Shown: positions 1-5,948 of the stretch, piece by piece
Numbering within the stretch: position 1 is the first letter of the stretch
Layout: each line of letters starts with the position of its first letter
Made by a program: the position numbers and the translations under genes
Assembly (NCBI GenBank): GCA_947523045.1
Contig: CANNUR010000163.1
Location: 1-6,868, forward strand
Origin: an uncultured Prosthecobacter sp.
GTDB taxonomy: Bacteria > Verrucomicrobiota > Verrucomicrobiia > Verrucomicrobiales > Verrucomicrobiaceae
Direction: 5' to 3'
DNA length: 6,868 nucleotides
The notes under the pieces: generated by a model
The model's input: the letters and a program-made list of their open reading frames with translations, nothing else
Database searches by the model: none
Told to the model about the DNA's origin: nothing

Positions 1-702
1 GACACGGTGCGGGAAGGCCGCGGCGACGCCGATTTCAAAGCCGCTCCAGACCAGCGGGGTCGGCCACTCCTTCGCCAGCTTCTGCGCCGCGGGCACGTCG
101 AGCTTGACGTTGTACTCGAGGTGTCGGGTGTTCCAGTTGACCGTCTGAAAGGCACCGGCCATGAGGCTGAGCACCTTCACCTTCTTGGCGACCAGCTCGC
201 GGCCGTTCAACGGCGAATGCGCGTCAGGCTTGGAGTCGAGCAGGCGGGCGAGGTTGGTGAAGAAACCCACCTGGGCAATCGCGACGCTGCCGTCGGGCTG
301 GGCGGCGAGGGTTTGCCGGAGCAGGGCGACCGCTTCCGGGGCGTCCTCGCCGCTTTTCAGATCGTGCGGGTAGCGCGGTGAACCGTCGGCCTGCTTCTCC
401 GCGGCCAGCAGGTTGAACTTGCCCGCCTCCTTCGCCGCGCCGTCGCGAACGACACCGATCGGCACGTCTGGATACCCGTAGAGCGTGTTGACCGCGTCGA
501 CAAAGGCGGCGGCCTGCGGATGATCCTTGGTGATGGTCACCGCCAGCAGATCACAGGCGCCGCGCTTCTGCAGGTTGTGGATCATGACCAGGGCCATGAG
601 GTCGTCGACATCGTTGCCCATGTCGGTGTCGAAGATGAGCTTCACGGGAGCGGCCTGGGCGAGGCCGACAAGAGCGAACAAGGCAAGCAGGGTGGGTTTC
701 AT
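1..702 (-). CDS. Exported nucleoside hydrolase (IUNH family), third paralog, C-terminus beyond the left edge
   Basis: Reading the minus strand from the ATG at 702 gives 234 uninterrupted codons that run off the window, so the gene is partial. The first 18 residues are a short signal peptide (MK, then a Leu/Ala-rich core, ending AQA-A). The family's N-terminal metal and catalytic motif follows as FDTDMGNDVDD, with Asp25, Asp27, Asp31, Asp33 and Asp34. VGFFTN (145-150) matches the TGGLTN loop of classical hydrolases, and LEYN gives the ribose-contact pair Glu196/Asn198. In the known family these residues hold Ca2+ and the ribose during hydrolysis of the N-glycosidic bond. The C-terminal His/Trp-Asp motif would lie outside the window. 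The start is 18 bp after the stop of the preceding hydrolase, which suggests co-transcription, and no Shine-Dalgarno is visible. It resembles the first paralog over residues 47-90 (RGAC, FVDA-NT-YG) and the second in SKPDA-SPLNG. Family assignment is firm; the base specificity cannot be read. Confidence 0.9.
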   Translation of the reverse strand, partial: MKPTLLALFALVGLAQAAPVKLIFDTDMGNDVDDLMALVMIHNLQKRGACDLLAVTITKDHPQAAAFVDAVNTLYGYPDVPIGVVRDGAAKEAGKFNLLAAEKQADGSPRYPHDLKSGEDAPEAVALLRQTLAAQPDGSVAIAQVGFFTNLARLLDSKPDAHSPLNGRELVAKKVKVLSLMAGAFQTVNWNTRHLEYNVKLDVPAAQKLAKEWPTPLVWSGFEIGVAAAFPHRV

Positions 703-720
703 GAGCGGGTTGGAAAAAGT

Positions 721-1725
721 TCAGGGCTTGGCGGCGGCACGCGCGGGAGGCGCGGCCATGAGTTCGCCGATGATGGCAGTGAGTGAGCGCGGGGAGCCGT
801 CGATCTTCACATAACGATGCTGCTTCGCCCAGTCGCGCGACCACTGCGTGTGGCCGTCGGAATCGCAGACGACGCGGCCCTTTTCGATGACGTCCCAAAG
901 CTCCGGTTGCGGTCCGCGCACGGCGAGCAGGACCGTGGCCTGGTCGTGGCTGGGTTTGCCGTAATCGAGGGCGGTGTGCCCGTGGTGCGGGCGCAGCTCG
1001 AAGGCACGGCGCACGGGGTTGGTCTTCGGCGTTGTTTTCAGTTCTGCCCCGGTGATCAGGGCGGCACCGACCTCGTACCCCTGCCAGAGGATCGGCCCGG
1101 GCCATTCGTTGACGACGGTGACAACGGCGGCGGGATCGAGCTTGAGATTCGTTTCTGGATTCGCCGTGCGCGGGAAGCCGCCGCCCATGATCACGGTCAG
1201 GCGAATCTTCTGTTGGATGAGCTCCAGACCGTTCAGCGGGCTGACGGCATCGGGCTTGGAGCGGAGGAGGTCCTCAAGATTGCTGAGTGCGCCGACCGAG
1301 CAGTAGGTGACGCTGCCGTCCGGTTGCGCAGCGAGGGCGCTGCGCAGCACGGTGAGCGCATCCGGCATCTGGTCGTCGGGTTTGGCGTCATGCGGAAACT
1401 CGTCGCGCAGCACGGGCGCGTAACTGCTCGGGCGACCGCCGCGGATTGTGGCGCCGTCCTTGTCGGTGCCCAGCGGGATGTCCGGCCGGCCATACCAGCG
1501 GTTGATCGCAGCACAGGCCGCGGCCGAGGCGTTCGACGGATCCTTGCGGTTGGTGACGATGGCGAGGATCTCTGCCTCACCGCGGTCGGCCAGCGCATGC
1601 AGCACGGCCAGCGCACCGGCGTCGTCGCAGTCGTTGGCCATGTCGGTGTCAAAGATCACCTTCACCGGCGCGGCGGTGGCCAGGCCAGTGAGGAAGAGCG
1701 AGGCGAGCAGGAGGGGTTTCATCAT
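721..1725 (-). CDS. Exported nucleoside hydrolase (IUNH family), second paralog, with His-Asp active-site motif
   Basis: This 334-residue protein is of usual family length. It begins with a signal peptide (cleavage likely near ATA-A, residues 16-19), so it should act in the periplasm or outside. The motif FDTDMANDCDD supplies Asp26, Asp28, Asp32, Asp34 and Asp35; VGALSN (144-149) matches the metal-binding loop; MGGGF (180-184) resembles the MGGGY of protozoan enzymes; ETN gives Glu191/Asn193 for ribose contact; and SHDQ places His260-Asp261 where the classical enzymes have their general-acid histidine and last Ca2+ ligand. The expected reaction is hydrolysis of a ribonucleoside to free base plus ribose. 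The start is ambiguous: ATG at 1725 overlaps the previous stop by 4 bp, while the next ATG at 1722 gives MKPLLL, matching both paralogs and overlapping by 1 bp. Residues 56-100 are the most divergent of the three copies, so a different substrate range is plausible but not shown. Confidence 0.93.
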   Translation of the reverse strand: MMKPLLLASLFLTGLATAAPVKVIFDTDMANDCDDAGALAVLHALADRGEAEILAIVTNRKDPSNASAAACAAINRWYGRPDIPLGTDKDGATIRGGRPSSYAPVLRDEFPHDAKPDDQMPDALTVLRSALAAQPDGSVTYCSVGALSNLEDLLRSKPDAVSPLNGLELIQQKIRLTVIMGGGFPRTANPETNLKLDPAAVVTVVNEWPGPILWQGYEVGAALITGAELKTTPKTNPVRRAFELRPHHGHTALDYGKPSHDQATVLLAVRGPQPELWDVIEKGRVVCDSDGHTQWSRDWAKQHRYVKIDGSPRSLTAIIGELMAAPPARAAAKP

Positions 1726-2699
1726 CGGGGCGGCTGAACGGTGAGTTGCACCAGGGCTTCAAGCACGCGGGCGCGCTGAGTCGCCGTCATCGTCAGGAAA
1801 CGGTCGCGTCGGCTGGCCTGGCCCTTGCGCGCCGGCAGGAAACGCGTGAAGCCGTCGTCGAGCACCTGCACACGACCGGGTTGGGAGAGACCGAAATAAC
1901 CGCGCTCCGGATACACCGCCTGCAGCACGCTGCTCTGATCCCAGCAGGGCCGGTCGTGCTCGGGACCGCTGTGCAGCAGGTAGGCTTCCTTGACCAGATG
2001 CGGTGTGCGGTAACCGAAGTCGCGGGCGATGCTCTGGCGCGGGTAGGGCAGGGCCTCGCCAATCTCGTAGCCGCTCCAGACGATGGGCACTTCCTCGGGC
2101 CACTGTTCGGCCACGGTCTGCATGGAGCCGATGCCGTTGATGACGTTGGCCTCAAGATGGTAGTTGCTGCCGTTGCAGAAGGCGAAGGCGCCGGCCATGA
2201 TCGACAGGGTCTTCACCTTGGCTTTCACCAAGCCGATGCCGCCTGGTGATTTCAACAGGTTGGCGAGGTTGGAGGCGATGCCGACACTGACGATCGTGAC
2301 GCTGCGGTCAGGCTGGGCCGCCAGCAGCTCGTGCATGAGTTCGACCGCGTCGCGGGCGTCCTCGTTGCGGCGCAGGTCGTACGGGTACTCCGGTGCTTCC
2401 GCCAGCTGCAAATAACGGCTTTCGCGGTGCTGTGCGGCCGGGTCGCGGGTGACGCCGACCGGCAGGTCGGGGCGACCGTAGAAGGTGTTCTGCGCGTCGA
2501 CGAAACTGGCGGTCAGCGGGTGGTTCTTCGAGACGGTGACGCCGATCAGCTCGCAGGCGCCGCGGTCCGCCAGCGTGTGGCACATGGCCAGCGCCAGCAC
2601 GTCGTCGACGTCGCCGGTGATGTCGGTGTCGAACAGGATCTTCGGCGTTTCCGCAAACAGCGAAGTGCCAAGGGCAGAGAGCAGGAGCAGGTGTTTCAT
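1722..2699 (-). CDS. Exported nucleoside hydrolase (IUNH family), first paralog, with Trp-Asp active-site motif
   Basis: The 325-residue product has a signal peptide ending near SLFA-E (residues 1-16). Next comes FDTDITGDVDD with Asp24, Asp26, Asp30, Asp32 and Asp33, the calcium-binding and nucleophile-activating aspartates of nucleoside hydrolases. VGIASN (139-144), MAGAF (168-172) and LEAN (Glu183, Asn185) follow, then WSGYEIG and CWDQ, in which Asp254 takes the place of the last Ca2+ ligand and Trp253 replaces the classical general-acid histidine. The tail RGYFGLSQPG followed by a DDGFTRF stretch is a form I recall from planctomycete and bacteroidete hydrolases. The predicted role is release of ribose from nucleosides outside the cytoplasm. 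The ATG overlaps the permease stop by 4 bp (ATGA) and its own stop overlaps the next hydrolase in the same way, which points to translational coupling with the transporter. The substrate is not readable; with the His-to-Trp change the leaving-group chemistry may differ from classical enzymes. Confidence 0.93.
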   Translation of the reverse strand: MKHLLLLSALGTSLFAETPKILFDTDITGDVDDVLALAMCHTLADRGACELIGVTVSKNHPLTASFVDAQNTFYGRPDLPVGVTRDPAAQHRESRYLQLAEAPEYPYDLRRNEDARDAVELMHELLAAQPDRSVTIVSVGIASNLANLLKSPGGIGLVKAKVKTLSIMAGAFAFCNGSNYHLEANVINGIGSMQTVAEQWPEEVPIVWSGYEIGEALPYPRQSIARDFGYRTPHLVKEAYLLHSGPEHDRPCWDQSSVLQAVYPERGYFGLSQPGRVQVLDDGFTRFLPARKGQASRRDRFLTMTATQRARVLEALVQLTVQPPR

Positions 2700-3622
2700 G
2701 ATTTGCGGCGCCAGGTGTCGGCAAGCACGGCGGCGACAATGACCGTGCCGGTGACGACGCGTTTCATCGGCTCGCTGGCGCCGATTTGCACAAGCCCGGC
2801 TTCGAGGGTGGCGATGACGAGCACGCCGAGAAAACTCTTCACGACGCTGCCGCGTCCGCCCATCAGGCTGGTGCCACCGACGACCACCGCGGCGATGGCG
2901 CTGAGTTCGAAGCCGACGCCGGCATTCGGGTCGGCACTGCCGAGGCGCGAGCCGTTGAAGACGGCGGCCAGACCGGTCAGGGCGCCGAGCAGGGCATGGG
3001 CCAGCAGGCGCGGGCGGTCAACGGGCACCCCGGAGACCAGAGCCGCTTCGCGGTTGGCGCCGATGGCGATCCAGTGACGGCCGAGCGGGCTGTGCGACAG
3101 GACCGTCTGGCCGGCCGCCACGACAAGCACACTGATGAAGAAGGCGGGTGACAGCACCAGGCCGCCCATCGGCGCGCCGAGCGATTCGATGCCGGCGCCG
3201 ATGTACTTCGTTTGTGAATCCGTGGTCAGGAAAGCCAGACCGCGGGCGATTTCCAGCATGCCCAGCGAGACGATGAAGGACGGCAGGCGCAGCTTGACGC
3301 TGACCGCGCCGGTGGTGCCGCCGAGCAGGGTGCCGAGCGCCATGCTCGCCGGCAGGGCCAGCGCCAGGCCCCAGTGCCAGTCGGCCATCAGCACGCCGAC
3401 CGCGGCGCCGCAGAACCCCAGCAGGGAGCCTACGGAGAGATCAATGCCGCCGGTGATCATCACCAAAGTCATGCCGGTCGCCACCAGGGCGAGCGCCGGA
3501 ATGCGGTTGGCCACCGAACCCAGCGTGGCCGCACTCAGGAAGCTGTCACGCAGCAGCCCAAACAGCAGCACCAGCGCCGCGAGAACGGTCAGCAGGATGA
3601 GATGGTCGGCGAAGCGGCGCAT
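2696..3622 (-). CDS. Sugar ABC transporter permease, RbsC type
   Basis: This 308-residue, strongly hydrophobic protein is typical in length for one permease subunit of a ribose-class (CUT2) importer of the inner membrane. Diagnostic features are the N-terminal GIDLSVGS motif (59-66), the cytoplasmic loop GANREAALVSGV (188-199) that in this family docks onto the ATPase, and the C-terminal pair AAVVVGGTSLMGGRGSV (244-260). Membrane segments fall roughly at 7-25, 42-60, 64-80, 84-108, 115-132, 158-172, 208-222, 240-255 and 262-300. It would work as a dimer with two ATPase domains and the binding protein encoded just upstream. No ATPase gene is present here. The ATG at 3622 is preceded by no Shine-Dalgarno, and 3 bp upstream begins one arm of a 10-bp inverted repeat. 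The stop overlaps the first hydrolase start by 4 bp. Pentose specificity is inferred from the neighbours. Confidence 0.93.
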   Translation of the reverse strand: MRRFADHLILLTVLAALVLLFGLLRDSFLSAATLGSVANRIPALALVATGMTLVMITGGIDLSVGSLLGFCGAAVGVLMADWHWGLALALPASMALGTLLGGTTGAVSVKLRLPSFIVSLGMLEIARGLAFLTTDSQTKYIGAGIESLGAPMGGLVLSPAFFISVLVVAAGQTVLSHSPLGRHWIAIGANREAALVSGVPVDRPRLLAHALLGALTGLAAVFNGSRLGSADPNAGVGFELSAIAAVVVGGTSLMGGRGSVVKSFLGVLVIATLEAGLVQIGASEPMKRVVTGTVIVAAVLADTWRRKS

Positions 3623-3625
3623 GAC

Positions 3626-3753
3626 AAATGACGAATCGGGCGTCGGTCTAGAGCTTGAAGCGAAGGATGCCGTTGCGAGTTCTGCAGGCTATGCAAGGCA
3701 GCCGTAGGAGAGGGAGATGGGCTCCGGCATAGGGCATTCGGCCTTCGTCATTT
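3626..3753. repeat. Intergenic segment bounded by a perfect 10-bp inverted repeat
   Basis: The gap between binding protein and permease holds no credible gene. AAATGACGAA (3626-3635) and TTCGTCATTT (3744-3753) are exact reverse complements, and the right arm covers the binding-protein stop codon. Inside, CGAAGG and ATGCCG (3661-3672) are answered by CGGCAT (3725-3730) and CCTTCG (3742-3747), separated by an 11-base interruption, so the strand can fold into a long imperfect hairpin. There is no T-run typical of an intrinsic terminator. It may be an intercistronic stem-loop that stabilises the binding-protein message, a small inserted element, or low-complexity ATGACGAA-type filler. I cannot tell these apart here. 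Confidence 0.5.
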
Positions 3754-4692
3754 CGCAATGACCTCCACCGGTGTTTGGCGGTCCGCCGGCGGAGTTTTCT
3801 CTTTGAGGGCCTGCAGCGCGGCCTCGATGCCGAAGACGGCGAGTTGGTCGCCGTGCTGGTCGGCGGTGGCCAGTACGCGGCCATCGGCGAGCAGGGGCTT
3901 GAGGGCGGCGATGTTGTCGAAGCCGACAATGCGCACCTGACCCGCCTTGCCGGCGGCCTGCACGGCGGCGGCGGCGCCGAGTGCCATGTTGTCGTTGGCG
4001 CAGAGCAGGGCCTTGAGGTTCGGGTGCGCGGCGAGCAGGCCGGCGGCAACGCCGTTCGCCTTTTCCATCTCCCACTGGCCACTCTGCACGGCGACGATCT
4101 TCATGCCGGCGGCGTTCATGGCGTCCTCAAACCCGGCGCGGCGCTGCTGGCTGTTGAAGGCGGTGGTGACGCCTTCGAGAATGGCCACCTCGTCGCCGGG
4201 CTGAAGGTGTTTCGCCAGCACTTCGCCGACCGCCTTGGCACCGGCGCGGTTGTCGGGACCGACGAATGGCACCTGCAGGCCGGCCTGCTGCAGCGTCGAG
4301 GCGTCCAATCGGTTGTCGATGTTGATGACCAGCACACCAGCGTCGCGGGCACGTTTGAGGGCGGGGATCAGCGCCTTGGAATCGGCCGGGGCGATGACGA
4401 GGGCCTGCACGCCTTGGGCGACCATTTGCTCGACCAGCCCGACCTGCTCGGCGAGGTCGGTTTCATTCTTGATGCCGTTGACGATGAGGTCGTAGTCGGC
4501 GGCGTGGGTGGCCTGATGCTTCTTGGCGCCCTCGGCCATGGTCTGGAAGAACTCGTTGGCGAGTGACTTCATCACCAGGGCGATGCGCGGTTTGCCGTCG
4601 GCGGCTGCGGAGGCGTTGCCTGAGTCTGCGGGTTTGCAGGCGACGAGACCGCCGGCCAGAGCCGCAGCGAACAGGAAGGGGGGGAGTTTCAT
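3748..4692 (-). CDS. Ribose-type ABC transporter substrate-binding lipoprotein, RbsB family
   Basis: The 314-residue protein opens with a lipoprotein signal: Lys2, a hydrophobic core and the lipobox LVAC with Cys19 as the predicted lipid-modified residue, so it should be anchored to a membrane facing the periplasm. The rest is a two-lobed periplasmic binding protein of the ribose/galactose type (Peripla_BP_4). Aligned by eye with E. coli RbsB, the ribose contacts are mostly kept: Asn46, Phe48 and Phe49 (NEFF), Asp126 (NIDNR), an arginine at 184/185 (QQRRAGF), Asn233 (ANDNMALGA), Asp259 (GFDN) and Gln279 (ADQHGDQ). The arginine expected next to Asp126 is Asn127, with Arg128 one place on. A pentose or furanose ligand is therefore likely, and ribose fits the hydrolase neighbours. 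The gene is first in the transporter-hydrolase series, 16 bp after a LacI-type operator, with no Shine-Dalgarno before the ATG. Confidence 0.92.
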   Translation of the reverse strand: MKLPPFLFAAALAGGLVACKPADSGNASAAADGKPRIALVMKSLANEFFQTMAEGAKKHQATHAADYDLIVNGIKNETDLAEQVGLVEQMVAQGVQALVIAPADSKALIPALKRARDAGVLVINIDNRLDASTLQQAGLQVPFVGPDNRAGAKAVGEVLAKHLQPGDEVAILEGVTTAFNSQQRRAGFEDAMNAAGMKIVAVQSGQWEMEKANGVAAGLLAAHPNLKALLCANDNMALGAAAAVQAAGKAGQVRIVGFDNIAALKPLLADGRVLATADQHGDQLAVFGIEAALQALKEKTPPADRQTPVEVIAK

Positions 4693-4708
4693 GAGGTTGA
4701 AATCGGTT

Positions 4709-4724
4709 GCACAAACGTTTGTGC
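4709..4724. promoter_or_regulatory. LacI-family operator, perfect 16-bp palindrome
   Basis: GCACAAACGTTTGTGC is its own exact reverse complement, with the central CG and AAACGTTT core of operators bound by LacI-family repressors such as PurR and RbsR. It lies between the repressor gene, whose TAG stop it touches by one base, and the ATG of the binding-protein gene 16 bp further on. A repressor bound here would block initiation or passage into the transporter-hydrolase genes. The encoded repressor has the hinge-helix leucine that opens such a central CG step. A TTGACG hexamer lies upstream on the minus strand (4744-4739) but no convincing -10 box is spaced correctly, so the promoter itself is not identified. 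Confidence 0.8.
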
Positions 4725-5788
4725 TAGCTGGGGATTGACGTCAAACAGGTTTTTGGCAGGGCGGCGGGCGGTGCCACCGAGTCGCGCTCGATCAGCCGCA
4801 CGGGCAGCACTTCGGCAGTGGTGGCAGGTGGGGCACTGGCAGTCGCTCGGAGGCGCTCAAACAGACGCTGCATCGCTGCTTCGGCCAAGGCTTCGACCGG
4901 CTGGGCCACCGTGGTCAGCGGCGGCGCGATGAGTTCCGTCCAGGGCTGGTCATCGAAGGCGATCAGGGAGATGTCCTCGGGCACGCCGAGGCCCAGCCGG
5001 CGCAGCGCCTGCAGGGCACCCAAGGCCAGCAGGTTGCCGAAGGCGAGCACGGCGGTTGGCGCCGCGCCCCGCGTTCGAAACCAGTCTTCAATGCCCGTGC
5101 GACCCGCATCGGGGGCGTGCAGGCCGCCGCGCAGCAGGGTCGGGTCGAGACTGAGGCCGGCCTCATTCAGGGCCGCTTGGTGGCCGCGCAGACGTTCCTC
5201 CTGCACCGAGGAGTCCGGCCGACCCTGCAGACAGCCGATACGGCGATGCCCGCACACCAACAGCAGTCGGGTGGCTTCGCGAGCTCCCGCGAAATTGTCG
5301 GCGGTGACGCTTGGGCCAGCAAAATCGGGCAAAATGCGGTCCATCAGCACCAGCGGCAGGCGGGTGGCCAGCGGCGCCAGCGCCGCCCGCGAGGCGGTGC
5401 CGACCGGAGCGATGACCAGGCCATCGACCCGCCGGGCGCGCATCAGGCGCACCGCCTCGGCTTCGACCTCGACGCTTTCTTGCGAATCGGCAAGCAGCAC
5501 CGAGTAGCCGCGCGCCCTCGCCTGATGTTCAATTTGGCGGGCCAGCGAAGCGAAGAAGGGGTTCGACACATCCGGAATGACCAACCCAAGGGTCTGGGTC
5601 GTACGCAGGCGCAGCCCACGGGCCACCGCATCCACCACCAGCCCGGACTTGGCCGCCTCCGCCAGCACCCGCTCGCGGGTCGCCGGACTGATGCGAAAAC
5701 GCTCAGCCTGCCCGCTCAGCACGCGCGAGACCGTGCTCGGCGAAAGCTTCAAGGCGGCAGCCAGGGCACTGAGATTGGGACTGTCCAT
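4724..5788 (-). CDS. LacI-family transcriptional repressor
   Basis: The product is 354 residues. An N-terminal helix-turn-helix (about 7-26: LSALAAALKLSPSTVSRVLSG) is followed by the hinge helix VDAVARGLRL (52-61), whose Leu59 would insert in the operator minor groove. A periplasmic-binding-protein-like effector domain starts near residue 66 (LGLVIPDVSNPFF). Effector-pocket positions visible are Asp149/Arg151 (LMDR), Arg190, Asn252 (FGNLLALGA), Asp279/Asp280 (AFDD) and Gln296 (VAQP). I chose the ATG at 5788 because it puts the recognition domain at the usual distance from the N-terminus. A longer frame back to 5968 would add 60 unrelated residues and overlap the divergent transposase. The gene precedes the transporter genes on the same strand, and a matching palindromic operator touches its stop codon. 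It is a probable local repressor responding to a pentose or nucleoside-derived ligand; the ligand is inferred only. Confidence 0.94.
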   Translation of the reverse strand: MDSPNLSALAAALKLSPSTVSRVLSGQAERFRISPATRERVLAEAAKSGLVVDAVARGLRLRTTQTLGLVIPDVSNPFFASLARQIEHQARARGYSVLLADSQESVEVEAEAVRLMRARRVDGLVIAPVGTASRAALAPLATRLPLVLMDRILPDFAGPSVTADNFAGAREATRLLLVCGHRRIGCLQGRPDSSVQEERLRGHQAALNEAGLSLDPTLLRGGLHAPDAGRTGIEDWFRTRGAAPTAVLAFGNLLALGALQALRRLGLGVPEDISLIAFDDQPWTELIAPPLTTVAQPVEALAEAAMQRLFERLRATASAPPATTAEVLPVRLIERDSVAPPAALPKTCLTSIPS

Positions 5789-5884
5789 GCGACAAACGCA
5801 GGCTAACCGACGGCCCCCGCCCCAGGCAACCCGAACTCTGCCGCCCGAGTCCTGCCACCTGGGAAGTGCATCCCGATCTCTCTC

Positions 5885-5905
5885 ATAAAGTGTCTGTCCC
5901 TTTAT
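5885..5905. repeat. Short inverted repeat ATAAAG-N9-CTTTAT, candidate REP-like element
   Basis: ATAAAG (5885-5890) and CTTTAT (5900-5905) are exact inverted copies around the 9-base loop TGTCTGTCC. It lies in the gap between the repressor and the divergent transposase, 44 bp before the transposase start. From memory, short sequences containing GGGACAGACAC on one strand recur near REP-associated transposases in several bacterial groups, but I cannot confirm that here. On the minus strand the same stretch contains TATAAA, so it could also overlap a -10 element for the repressor gene, though no -35 partner is evident. Confidence 0.45.
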
Positions 5906-5915
5906 AGAAAAGCTT

Positions 5916-5933
5916 GCCTCTGCGCCGAGAGGC
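5916..5933. repeat. Hairpin GCCTCT-N6-AGAGGC upstream of the transposase, candidate REP-like element
   Basis: A perfect 6-bp GC-rich stem (5916-5921 with 5928-5933) encloses the loop GCGCCG, 15 bp before the transposase ATG. The size and the position next to a REP-associated transposase fit the single-strand hairpins such enzymes bind. A GTAG tetranucleotide stands at 5936-5939 on the 3' side, whereas in the known enterobacterial REPs GTAG precedes the hairpin, so the match is incomplete. No T-run follows, which argues against an intrinsic terminator. Confidence 0.4.
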
Positions 5934-5948
5934 GGGTAGGCATGGAAC

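Noticed and set aside
817..1737. 306-codon open frame on the plus strand opposite the second hydrolase
   Set aside because: It is antisense to a clear nucleoside hydrolase, has no recognisable motif and an Arg/Gly/Val-rich composition typical of reverse-frame reading in GC-rich DNA. The same applies to the other long plus-strand frames at 1746-2249, 2331-3077 and 3775-4566.
3648..4082. 144-codon minus-strand frame overlapping the end of the binding-protein gene and the gap, as a possible ATPase remnant
   Set aside because: The translation lacks Walker A, signature and Walker B motifs and is Arg/Pro/Ser-rich, as expected for a shifted reading of the binding-protein gene.
4735..4744. TTGACGTCAA palindrome and TTGACG as a -35 box for the binding-protein gene
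   Set aside because: No acceptable -10 hexamer occurs at 16-18 bases spacing on the minus strand. It also lies inside the repressor coding sequence, and a 10-bp palindrome alone is weak evidence.
5792..5798. ACAAACG half-site next to the repressor start, as a possible autoregulatory operator
   Set aside because: It matches one half of the 16-bp operator core, but the other half (CAGGCTA region) has no symmetry, so the match may be chance.
5821..5863. CCCAGG ... CCTGGG inverted repeat in the repressor upstream region
   Set aside because: The 6-bp arms are separated by 31 bases in GC-rich sequence, which is not distinguishable from chance.
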